The notes beneath the pieces were generated by a model. That model searched no databases. It had not been told where the DNA came from and was given only the letters and a program-made list of their open reading frames with translations. From NCBI RefSeq assembly GCF_014649695.1, contig NZ_BMTN01000013.1:118755-182754 (forward strand): DNA of 64,000 bases. The letters are read 5' to 3'. The translations under genes and the position numbers were made by a program. Of the stretch, positions 52,755 to 59,313 are shown piece after piece. This DNA is from Streptomyces kurssanovii (GTDB lineage: Bacteria; Actinomycetota; Actinomycetes; Streptomycetales; Streptomycetaceae). Within the stretch, counting starts at the first letter, position 1. Every line of letters begins with the position of its first letter.

Positions 52755-53471
52755 ATGGACAACTCTAGCGGCGTCGGCGTCCTCGACAAGGCGGCCCTTG
52801 TCTTGAGCGCCCTGGAGTCCGGTCCGGCCACCCTCGCGGGGCTGGTCGCGGCCACGGGACTCGCACGACCTACAGCACATCGCCTCGCAGTGGCTCTGGA
52901 GCACCACCGTATGGTGGCGCGCGACATGCAAGGCCGTTTCATCCTCGGCCCGCGGCTGGCGGAGCTCGCCGCCGCGGCGGGCGAGGACCGGCTGCTGGCC
53001 ACGGCCGGGCCGGTGCTCACGCATCTGCGCGACGTGACCGGCGAGAGCGCGCAGCTCTACCGCCGGCAGGGAGACATGCGGATCTGCGTCGCGGCGGCCG
53101 AGCGGCTGTCCGGACTGCGGGACACCGTGCCCGTCGGCTCCACGCTCACGATGAAGGCCGGCTCCTCCGCCCAGATCCTGATGGCCTGGGAGGAGCCGGA
53201 GCGCCTGCACCGCGGACTCCAGGGCGCGCGCTTCACGGCGACCGCCCTGTCCGGCGTCCGGCGCCGGGGCTGGGCGCAGTCGATCGGCGAGCGCGAGCCG
53301 GGCGTGGCGTCCGTGTCCGCGCCCGTGCGGGGCCCCTCCAACCGCGTGGTGGCCGCCGTCTCGGTCTCGGGACCGATCGAGCGCCTGACCCGCCACCCGG
53401 GCCGTATGCACGCCCAGGCGGTCATCGACGCCGCTGCCCGCCTGAGCGAGGCGCTGCGCCGCAACGGCTGA
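52755..53471 (+). CDS. ndgR: IclR-family regulator NdgR
   Basis: Transcription factor of 238 residues. The N-terminal winged helix has [20 protein letters not shown] and the recognition helix [20 protein letters not shown]. The C-terminal IclR effector domain has [40 protein letters not shown] and [20 protein letters not shown]. NdgR and its relatives (AreB, LtbR) control leuCD and other amino-acid genes in actinobacteria; the divergent placement beside leuC supports the name. ATG 52755 gives the standard length. A 14-pair terminator follows 21 bases after the stop. Confidence 0.93.
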   Translation: MDNSSGVGVLDKAALVLSALESGPATLAGLVAATGLARPTAHRLAVALEHHRMVARDMQGRFILGPRLAELAAAAGEDRLLATAGPVLTHLRDVTGESAQLYRRQGDMRICVAAAERLSGLRDTVPVGSTLTMKAGSSAQILMAWEEPERLHRGLQGARFTATALSGVRRRGWAQSIGEREPGVASVSAPVRGPSNRVVAAVSVSGPIERLTRHPGRMHAQAVIDAAARLSEALRRNG

Positions 53472-53492
53472 TCCCACTTCCGTACGTCCACG

Positions 53493-53530
53493 TCCGGCCG
53501 GCCCCTTCAACGCCGCAGGGGCCGGCCGGA
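53493..53530 (+). terminator. Terminator after ndgR
   Basis: TCCGGCCGGCCCCT and its perfect complement (14 pairs) flank a ten-base loop, 21 bases past the ndgR stop. Confidence 0.78.
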
Positions 53531-53594
53531 AGTGTTTCCGGGCCCGTGCGGGTGCAGCATGGGAGTACCTGCGAACGACGGAGGTGCTGGAGCG

Positions 53595-53843
53595 ATGACC
53601 GAGTACATGGACGTACACCGCGGGATGAAGGGCATCACGAGTGATCAGCTGATGGAGGCGCACCGCGCGGACCTCGCGATCGAGGGCGAGGAAGGCGTGC
53701 ACTTCAAGAACGCGTGGGCGGACCCGGAGACAGGCACCGTGTACTGCCTGTCCGAGGGCCCCTCCGCGGACGCCGTGCAGCGTGTCCACGAGCGCACGGG
53801 CCACCCCGCGGACGAGATCCACCCGGTGCCTCTCACTGTGTGA
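53595..53843 (+). CDS. DUF4242 / SCO4226-like nickel-binding protein
   Basis: An 82-residue ferredoxin-fold protein: [19 protein letters not shown], then [20 protein letters not shown] and [20 protein letters not shown] with [16 protein letters not shown] at the end. The pattern matches DUF4242, whose S. coelicolor member SCO4226 is described as a nickel-binding protein. The His and Cys residues (VHFK, VYCL, HERTGH) could bind metal, but the metal here is not known. ATG 53595 follows GGAGCG. It is a single-gene unit ended by a nine-pair hairpin. Confidence 0.82.
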   Translation: MTEYMDVHRGMKGITSDQLMEAHRADLAIEGEEGVHFKNAWADPETGTVYCLSEGPSADAVQRVHERTGHPADEIHPVPLTV

Positions 53844-53856
53844 AGCCGGTCCCCCC

Positions 53857-53890
53857 GAGGCTCCCACCACCCCAGGGCGGCGGGAGCCTC
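53857..53890 (+). terminator. Possible terminator after the DUF4242 gene
   Basis: GAGGCTCCC and GGGAGCCTC pair over nine bases with a 16-base loop, 13 bases past the stop. Confidence 0.55.
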
Positions 53891-53987
53891 TCGCTGTGCC
53901 CTCGCGCCGAACTGGTCCCGGACGCACGGGAGATGGAGCGGGTCCGGGACATCCGCAGCGTCACCGGAAGAGGCGTTGCCGGGAACG

Positions 53988-54025
53988 CCGAAGGGGCCTT
54001 CCGACTACTCGGAAGGCCCCTTCGG
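53988..54025 (-). terminator. Terminator of the tRNA cluster
   Basis: A perfect 17-pair stem (left arm CCGAAGGGGCCTTCCGA) with loop CTAC lies just downstream of the last tRNA in the minus direction, seven bases beyond its 3' end. Confidence 0.85.
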
Positions 54026-54031
54026 ACTCTG

Positions 54032-54104
54032 TACCCCCGACCGGATTCGAACCGGCGCTACCGCCTTGAGAGGGCGGCGTGCTAGGCCGCTACACAACGG
54101 GGGC
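54032..54104 (-). tRNA. tRNA-Glu (CTC)
   Basis: A 73-base cloverleaf. The acceptor GCCCCCG pairs with CGGGGGT (first pair G-T), the anticodon loop is CTCTCAA with stem CCGCC/GGCGG, and the T arm is CCGGTTCGAATCCGG. The discriminator base is A and CCA is not encoded. Last gene of the five-tRNA cluster. Confidence 0.96.
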
Positions 54105-54121
54105 CTGCATCCTGCGACGCG

Positions 54122-54193
54122 CTGGGCTACCAGGACTCGAACCTAGACTAAATGAACCAGAATCACTCGTGCTGCCAATTACACCATAGCCCA
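54122..54193 (-). tRNA. tRNA-Gln (CTG), variant acceptor stem
   Basis: A 72-base cloverleaf with anticodon loop TTCTGGT. The acceptor is TGGGCTA/TAGCCCA, against TGGCCTA/TAGGCCA in the second Gln gene: a compensated pair change. The anticodon stem AGTGA/TCATT has a G-T pair where the other copy has full pairing. The T arm is shared. Confidence 0.93.
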
Positions 54194-54209
54194 TGGTGGT
54201 TTAGACCAG

Positions 54210-54282
54210 TACCCCCGACCGGATTCGAACCGGCGCTACCGCCTTGAGAGGGCGGCGTGCTAGGCCGCTACACAACGGGGGC
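54210..54282 (-). tRNA. tRNA-Glu (CTC)
   Basis: Identical over 73 bases to the copy at 54032-54104, including anticodon loop CTCTCAA and stem CCGCC/GGCGG. Confidence 0.96.
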
Positions 54283-54369
54283 CCTAGCGATCCTCACCCG
54301 GCCGCAGCCGGATGTGGTCACCGCGTGACACACCGGGTGCGACCCAGATGATCATGCGGGAAGGATCTG

Positions 54370-54442
54370 TACCCCCGACCGGATTCGAACCGGCGCTACT
54401 GCCTTGAGAGGGCAGCGTGCTAGGCCGCTACACAACGGGGGC
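54370..54442 (-). tRNA. tRNA-Glu (CTC), variant anticodon stem
   Basis: As the other Glu genes, but the anticodon stem is CTGCC/GGCAG in place of CCGCC/GGCGG, a compensated change on both sides. Anticodon loop CTCTCAA is kept. Confidence 0.96.
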
Positions 54443-54463
54443 TTTGCAGATAAGCTCTGCGAG

Positions 54464-54535
54464 CTGGCCTACCAGGACTCGAACCTAGACTAACTGAACC
54501 AGAATCAGTCGTGCTGCCAATTACACCATAGGCCA
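54464..54535 (-). tRNA. tRNA-Gln (CTG)
   Basis: A 72-base cloverleaf with acceptor TGGCCTA/TAGGCCA, anticodon stem ACTGA/TCAGT and loop TTCTGGT. First gene of the cluster in transcription order. Confidence 0.96.
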
Positions 54536-54544
54536 CCAAAACTC

Positions 54545-54562
54545 AACCCCCGACTGGGGGTT
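54545..54562 (-). terminator. Short hairpin between the HAD gene and the tRNA cluster
   Basis: AACCCCC and GGGGGTT form a seven-pair stem around a four-base loop. It may end the HAD transcript or sit in the tRNA leader that is cut off during processing. On the plus strand it is followed by TTTTG. Confidence 0.5.
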
Positions 54563-54621
54563 TTGTTCGGTCTACGCTTCCGGTCCCGGGCTTTCGGCCC
54601 GCTCTCCTTGGCGCAGGAAGA

Positions 54622-54650
54622 ACATTACCCGAAGGTGGACGGCGCTCCAA
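54622..54650 (-). promoter_or_regulatory. Promoter of the tRNA cluster
   Basis: On the minus strand TTGGAG (54645-54650) and TAATGT (54622-54627) are 17 bases apart. It overlaps the last codons of the HAD gene, and transcription would start near 54615, about 80 bases before the first tRNA. Confidence 0.6.
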
Positions 54651-55347
54651 AACGGGTATCGGCGCGGAGCAGGCCCGGAAGCTCGTCGAGACCGGTGATC
54701 CTCGTCAGTTCGGGACGCCCGCCGAGCCCCGCTCGATCGAGCCAGATCCCGGTGAGTCCGGCCTCGACGGCGCCCCGCGCGTCGATGTCCGGCTGGTCCC
54801 CCACGTACACGACCTCGTGCGGAGCCAGTTCCATGGCATCGCAGGCGGCCAGAAAGGCCCCTGCCTCCGGCTTGGAGATCCCGATCTCCACCGCGCACAC
54901 CACGGCCTCGAAACGGTCCCGCACGCCGAGCATGCGCAGCTTGCGGTCCTGGTTGTGGATGCTCGAATTCGACAGGATCCCGTGACGATAGTCATGGGCG
55001 AGCAGGTCCAGAACGGGCACCGCGTCGGGAAAGAGGGACCACGCCGCCTCGTAGTGCCTGACATGGCGGCCGAACCAGGCGTCCGCCTCCGCGTCGGTCA
55101 TGTCCCGGGCGGCGAGGAACGCACGCACCCGGTCGCGGCGCTGCCCTTGGAAGTCGGTCTCGCCGGCGGCGAACCGGGCCCACTGGACGTCGGTGATCGC
55201 CCGCCATGCGACAAGGGCGTGCTCGAGGCTCTCGTATCCCTCGGGCAGGCCCTCGTGCGCCAGGTGCTTGCTCATGCCGACGCGGTCGGCGCTCGCGTAG
55301 TCGAAGATCGTGTCGTCGATGTCCCAGAGCACGGCTCGGATCGGCAT
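54625..55347 (-). CDS. HAD-superfamily hydrolase
   Basis: A 240-residue haloacid-dehalogenase-type phosphatase. AVLWDIDDTIFDYA holds the nucleophile Asp9 and the acid/base Asp11. GILSNSS is motif II, SKPEAGAF motif III (Lys) and VYVGDQPDIDARGA motif IV. A helical cap lies between about 15 and 95. The substrate is unknown; the family acts on small phosphorylated metabolites. ATG 55347 is the natural start. It is upstream of the tRNA cluster on the same strand, and the tRNA promoter overlaps its 3' end. Confidence 0.9.
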   Translation of the reverse strand: MPIRAVLWDIDDTIFDYASADRVGMSKHLAHEGLPEGYESLEHALVAWRAITDVQWARFAAGETDFQGQRRDRVRAFLAARDMTDAEADAWFGRHVRHYEAAWSLFPDAVPVLDLLAHDYRHGILSNSSIHNQDRKLRMLGVRDRFEAVVCAVEIGISKPEAGAFLAACDAMELAPHEVVYVGDQPDIDARGAVEAGLTGIWLDRAGLGGRPELTRITGLDELPGLLRADTRFGAPSTFG

Positions 55348-55392
55348 GGGGCCGAGATTACGCGGCGGGGCCGGGCTCCGGTACGGCGCAAG

Positions 55393-56079
55393 TCATCCCG
55401 CGGCGCGCTCGTCCTCCGACGGGACGACGAAGAAGTCGGTGACGAAACAGGTGACATCGCCGTCCGTGTCCCGGCCGACCCAGGTCGGGTACGCGCCGTC
55501 GCCCCAGCCGGACGTGAAGGCGATCAGGTTGTGGCCGGTGCCGGGGGCGATGATCGTGTGCGGGCCGAGGCCGGCGTCGCCACCGGCGTCGAAGGCGTCC
55601 CAGAGCGGGCCCTTGTCGCCGACGCAGTCGGGGAACGACTCGTCGCAGGCGGCGTCGTAGAAGCAGCCGGTGCCGGCGTCGACGCCGTAGGCGAAGAACT
55701 CGTCGTCGGCGAGCGAGGCGGGGTCCTGGCCGGCCTGGTAGGCGATCTCCCAGGTGACGGGCGCCGTGTCCTTGATCAGCAGGCGGGCGGCGGCGATCCG
55801 CAGGTGCGGCGACTCGTCGTCGGCCCTCTCCTCCTCGAACTCGGTGATCGTGGCGACGGCGCACTCCACGCGGTAGCGGCCGGGCGGGACCTCCGCGGTG
55901 AACGGTTCCGACTCGCCGGTGCCGAGCGAGACGAAGGGATCGCAGGCCACGACCCTGCCCGTGGGGAGCCACAGCTCGCCCGCCGGGATCACGGACATCG
56001 TGCCGGCCTGTCCGCCCTCCTCCTCGAACCGGTGGCCCGGTGTGAAGTGCCAGGAGAAGTCGGGGGCGGGCATGGGCAT
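55393..56079 (-). CDS. DUF4241-family protein
   Basis: A 228-residue cytoplasmic protein of unknown function. Blocks typical of DUF4241 are LWLPTGRVVACDPFVSLGTG, PPGRYRVECAVATI, a central FFAYGVDAGTGCFYDAA and the C-terminal GWGDGAYPTWVGRDTDGDVT with CFVTDF. No signal or membrane segment is seen. It lies between the HAD gene and gltX, all on the minus strand, but a 17-pair terminator separates it from gltX. Members of this family occur in many actinobacteria and in some polymorphic-toxin immunity loci, but nothing here supports that role. Confidence 0.82.
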   Translation of the reverse strand: MPMPAPDFSWHFTPGHRFEEEGGQAGTMSVIPAGELWLPTGRVVACDPFVSLGTGESEPFTAEVPPGRYRVECAVATITEFEEERADDESPHLRIAAARLLIKDTAPVTWEIAYQAGQDPASLADDEFFAYGVDAGTGCFYDAACDESFPDCVGDKGPLWDAFDAGGDAGLGPHTIIAPGTGHNLIAFTSGWGDGAYPTWVGRDTDGDVTCFVTDFFVVPSEDERAAG

Positions 56080-56140
56080 GGGGTCCTCCGGCGGGCGGTG
56101 ATCGGGATCATCCCGACCCTAGTGGTGCGCTCCGACAACG

Positions 56141-56180
56141 CCGAGGGGGCGGTGGCCTTCCACGGCCACCGCCCCCTCGG
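56141..56180 (-). terminator. Terminator after gltX
   Basis: A perfect 17-pair stem (left arm CCGAGGGGGCGGTGGCC) with a six-base loop lies 18 bases past the gltX stop. Confidence 0.85.
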
Positions 56181-56198
56181 ACGCGAACAGAGATTTCC

Positions 56199-57674
56199 TT
56201 ACGCGGCGAGCTTCGCCAGCGCCGCGTCGATACGGGCCAGGGTCTTGTCCTTGCCCAGGATCTCCAGGGACTCGAAGAGCGGCAGGCCGACCGTGCGGCC
56301 GGTCACCGCGACGCGGACCGGGGCCTGGGCCTTGCCGAGCTTGAGGCCGTGCTCCTCACCGGCGGCCAGGACGGCCTCCTTGAGGGACTCGGGGCTCGAC
56401 CAGTCGGCCGTCTCCAGCTTGGCGCGGGCCGTGGTGAGCAGCGCCACCGGGTCGCCCTTCATCGCCTTCGTCCACGACGCCTCGTCCTCGACGGGCTCGT
56501 CGAGGAAGAGGAAGTCGACGTTCGCCGTGATGTCGGAGAGGACCGTCAGCCGGGTCTGGGCGTGCGGGGCGATGGCCTCCCAGGCGGCGCGGTCGAAGTT
56601 CTCCGGCGCCCAGTTGGCGTGCGGGGCCCTCAGCCACGGCTCGCAGGCCTCGGTGAACGCCTTCACGTCGAGCATCCGGATGTGGTCGGCGTTGATCGCC
56701 TCGGCCTTCTTCAGGTCGAAGCGGGCCGGGTTGGCGTTGACGTCCGCGAGATCGAACTTCGCGACCATCTCGGGGATGGTGAAGATGTCCTGGTCGGCCG
56801 AGAAGGACCAGCCCAGCAGGGACAGGTAGTTCAGCAGACCCTCGGGGAGGAAGCCGCGCTCCCGGTAGAGGTTGAGGGACGCCTGCGGGTCGCGCTTGGA
56901 GAGCTTCTTGTTGCCCTCGCCCATGACGTACGGCAGGTGCGCGAAGGACGGGATCTCCTTGGCGATGCCGAGCTCGATCAGCGCCTTGTAGAGCGCGATC
57001 TGCCGCGGGGTGGAGGACAGCAGATCCTCGCCGCGCAGGACGTGGGTGATCTCCATCAGCGCGTCGTCGACCGGGTTGACGAGCGTGTAGAGCGGGGCGC
57101 CGTTGGCGCGGACGATGCCGTAGTCCGGGACGTTGTCCGGGGTGAAGGTCAGTTCGCCGCGGACGAGGTCCGTGAAGGTGATCGGCTCCTCCGGCATCTT
57201 GAAGCGGACGATCGACTCGCGGCCCTCCGCCTCGTACGCCGCCTTCTGCTCGGCGCTCAGCGTGCGGCACTTGCCGTCGTAGCCGGAGGGCTTGCCTGCG
57301 GCGCGGGCGGCGTCGCGGCGTGCCTCGAGCTCCAGGGCCGTGCAGTAGCAGTGGTAGGCGTATCCGCCGGCCAGCAGCTTCTCGGCGACGTCCTTGTAGA
57401 TGTCCATCCGCTGCGACTGGCGGTAAGGCGCGTGCGGGCCTCCGACCTCGGGGCCCTCGTCCCAGTCGAGGCCGAGCCAGCGCATCGAGTCGAGCAGCTG
57501 GTTGTAGGACTCCTCCGAGTCACGGGCCGCGTCGGTGTCCTCGATGCGGAAAACCATGGTGCCGCCGGTGTGCCGGGCGTAGGCCCAGTTGAACAGGGCG
57601 GTGCGGACCAGGCCCACATGGGGGTTGCCGGTCGGGGAGGGACAGAAACGTACGCGGACGGAGCCGTTAGCCAC
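56199..57674 (-). CDS. gltX: Glutamyl-tRNA synthetase
   Basis: Class I synthetase of 491 residues. The HIGH-type motif is FCPSPTGNPHVGLVRTALFN and the KMSKS-type motif GNKKLSKRDPQ. The anticodon-binding C-terminal half is all helical. Streptomyces lack GlnRS, so this enzyme should charge both tRNA-Glu and tRNA-Gln, the latter then amidated by GatCAB. Five tRNA-Glu and tRNA-Gln genes lie just downstream. GTG 57674 overlaps the end of the FAA-hydrolase gene by eight bases, so the two are coupled. Confidence 0.96.
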   Translation of the reverse strand: MANGSVRVRFCPSPTGNPHVGLVRTALFNWAYARHTGGTMVFRIEDTDAARDSEESYNQLLDSMRWLGLDWDEGPEVGGPHAPYRQSQRMDIYKDVAEKLLAGGYAYHCYCTALELEARRDAARAAGKPSGYDGKCRTLSAEQKAAYEAEGRESIVRFKMPEEPITFTDLVRGELTFTPDNVPDYGIVRANGAPLYTLVNPVDDALMEITHVLRGEDLLSSTPRQIALYKALIELGIAKEIPSFAHLPYVMGEGNKKLSKRDPQASLNLYRERGFLPEGLLNYLSLLGWSFSADQDIFTIPEMVAKFDLADVNANPARFDLKKAEAINADHIRMLDVKAFTEACEPWLRAPHANWAPENFDRAAWEAIAPHAQTRLTVLSDITANVDFLFLDEPVEDEASWTKAMKGDPVALLTTARAKLETADWSSPESLKEAVLAAGEEHGLKLGKAQAPVRVAVTGRTVGLPLFESLEILGKDKTLARIDAALAKLAA

Positions 57675-58440
57675 GCTTGATCACCTTGTTGGTGAGAGTG
57701 CCGATACCTTCGATGGTGACGGCGACCTCGTCGCCGACGTTGAGCGGGCCCACCCCCGCGGGGGTGCCCGTGAGGACGACGTCGCCCGGGAGCAGCGTCA
57801 TGGCCTCGGTGATGTGCACGATCAGGTCCTCGACGGAACGGACCATCTCGCTGGTGCGGCCCAGCTGGCGCTGCTCGCCGTTGACGGTGCACTGGATCGT
57901 CACGTCGGCCGGGTCGAGGTCGGTCTCCACCCAGGGGCCGAGCGGGCACGAGGTGTCGAAGCCCTTGGCCCTGGCCCACTGCTTCTCGCGCCGCTGCGCG
58001 TCGCGCGCGGTGACGTCGTTGGCGCAGGTGTAGCCGAAGATCACGTCCTTGACGCGTTCGCGGGGGACCTCACGGCACATACGGCCGATGACGACGGCGA
58101 GCTCGGCCTCGTGGTGCAGCTCGTTGGAGAACGAGGGGTACTCGATGGCGTCACCGGAGCCGATCACCGAGGTGGTGGGCTTGAAGAAGGCGACGGGTAC
58201 GTCGGGGACCTCGTTGCCGAGCTCCGCCGCGTGCTCCGCGTAGTTGCGGCCGATGGCCACGACCTTGTTGGGGAGCACGGGCGGCAGCAGACGGACCTTG
58301 CTCAGCGGGACCTTGGTCCCTGAGAGCTCGAAGTCGGCGTACGGAATGCCCTTGATGATGTCGAGGACAAGGCCGTCTGGGCCGTCCTCGACCGCGCCGA
58401 AGGCGACATTGCCGTCGATGGAGAACCTGGCGATGCGCAC
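57667..58440 (-). CDS. Fumarylacetoacetate hydrolase-family protein
   Basis: A 257-residue metal-dependent hydrolase or decarboxylase. PNKVVAIGRNYAEHAAELGN, FFKPTTSVIGSGDAIEYP, the metal ligands in LHHEAELAVVIGR, GYTCANDVTARDAQR and LTGTPAGVGPL are the family motifs. Members act on acylpyruvates, oxaloacetate or 2-hydroxyhepta-2,4-diene-1,7-dioate; the substrate here is not determined. GTG 58440 follows GAGGGG. It overlaps gltX by eight bases, a link between unrelated functions that is widely conserved in Streptomyces as I recall. Confidence 0.9.
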   Translation of the reverse strand: MRIARFSIDGNVAFGAVEDGPDGLVLDIIKGIPYADFELSGTKVPLSKVRLLPPVLPNKVVAIGRNYAEHAAELGNEVPDVPVAFFKPTTSVIGSGDAIEYPSFSNELHHEAELAVVIGRMCREVPRERVKDVIFGYTCANDVTARDAQRREKQWARAKGFDTSCPLGPWVETDLDPADVTIQCTVNGEQRQLGRTSEMVRSVEDLIVHITEAMTLLPGDVVLTGTPAGVGPLNVGDEVAVTIEGIGTLTNKVIKRG

Positions 58441-58562
58441 GGGATGCTGTCGCCCCTCTTTACTTGGTCGCTGGCCGGAGACTGACGCTCCAGGCTAACG
58501 CGGCGAGGGACGCCCGACCGGCTGCGTCACCGCGTGCGTGACGGCGGTGATGACGCCGGCGG

Positions 58563-58736
58563 TCAGTTGACGGGCGCGTCCATGAGGATCGTGCGGCGGG
58601 GGTTGGCCGTCTGGGTGGGAAGATCGAGCGAGTGCTCCTGCTGCTCCGGCGTCTGCAGCTCCTCCGCGTCCTTGAGGTGGGCGAGGGTGGTGCGCCGGGG
58701 GTTGGCTATGTTGCGGAACATCATCGTCGTCTTCAT
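58563..58736 (-). CDS. 57-residue peptide with two ANPRRT motifs
   Basis: A short gene too small for usual cut-offs. The peptide starts MKTTMMFRNIANPRRTTLAH, has a Gln/Glu-rich middle (ELQTPEQQEHSLDLPTQT), and ends ANPRRTILMDAPVN. The six residues ANPRRT occur twice, 33 residues apart, each followed by a hydroxyl or aliphatic residue and Leu. 54 of 57 codons end in G or C, strong support for coding. No good ribosome site precedes the ATG, so the message may be leaderless. There is no signal peptide or membrane segment. It stands alone between the FAA-hydrolase gene and the divergent conservon. I do not recognise the family; a modified peptide precursor or a small partner protein are possibilities only. 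Confidence 0.75.
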   Translation of the reverse strand: MKTTMMFRNIANPRRTTLAHLKDAEELQTPEQQEHSLDLPTQTANPRRTILMDAPVN

Positions 58737-59313
58737 GTGGTGTGTCTGACCTTGTCCGAGTGCGGGCGCTACGGAGAAGCGCGGTTGACGGATTGCCCAT
58801 CCTGTAAAGCGTCAGGCTAAACATCGGATTCCCGTCGAATGCCAGGAAGACTCAACGATCACCGTGTGAGTTTGCTCACGAGGAGACGGGCAAATCAGGC
58901 AATCCGGGCCCCTGATCGTGCATACGGAACCGGACATTAGGTCACTGAAGCCCTCATTCCGCTCCTGATCATCGCGACTGGGACACCCCCTCCCCCTAAG
59001 CGACTCGTAGCCAGACGCCCGTTTTGCCCAGGAACGACCTCCACGACTTGTGACCGCACGCTTACATCGTGTCATCCAGGTCACAGGCCGGTACGTGGCC
59101 CTTGTTGGAGATCCGGCACTGTGCTGGAATTCCACGAACCGCCGCGGGTTCGAACCGGCGCGCAAGGGCGCAACGCAGCGCCGAGTTGCGGCGGGGAAGG
59201 GGGAGCAGCGCCGGTCACTCACGACCACCATGGGGCTCGATCATTGCCCCACGACGCCGACACCGTCCCGCCGTACAAGCGGAGGGACGCCTGGTCCAGA
59301 GGTTGCGACGCTA
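58737..59313. other. Divergent intergenic region, peptide gene / cvnA
   Basis: These 577 bases separate the peptide gene from cvnA and hold both promoters. GTGAGTTTGCTCAC (about 58865-58878) is an inverted repeat. TTGTTG near 59102 with TGGAAT 17 bases on is a weak plus-strand promoter. Reading frames here, including the upstream extension of cvnA, have poor codon character. Confidence 0.55.

Noticed and set aside
54032-54535. Repeated GTACCCCCGACCGG words as a CRISPR array or attachment sites
   Set aside because: They are the T-arm and acceptor ends of the tRNA-Glu genes.
55393-56079. DUF4241 gene as part of a toxin-immunity locus
   Set aside because: No toxin, secretion signal or polymorphic repeat lies nearby; the surroundings are housekeeping genes.
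59050-59313. N-terminal extension of cvnA from the upstream ATG
   Set aside because: Residues such as MTARLHRVIQ look random, codon bias is weak and the segment probably contains the promoter; GTG 59314 was preferred.
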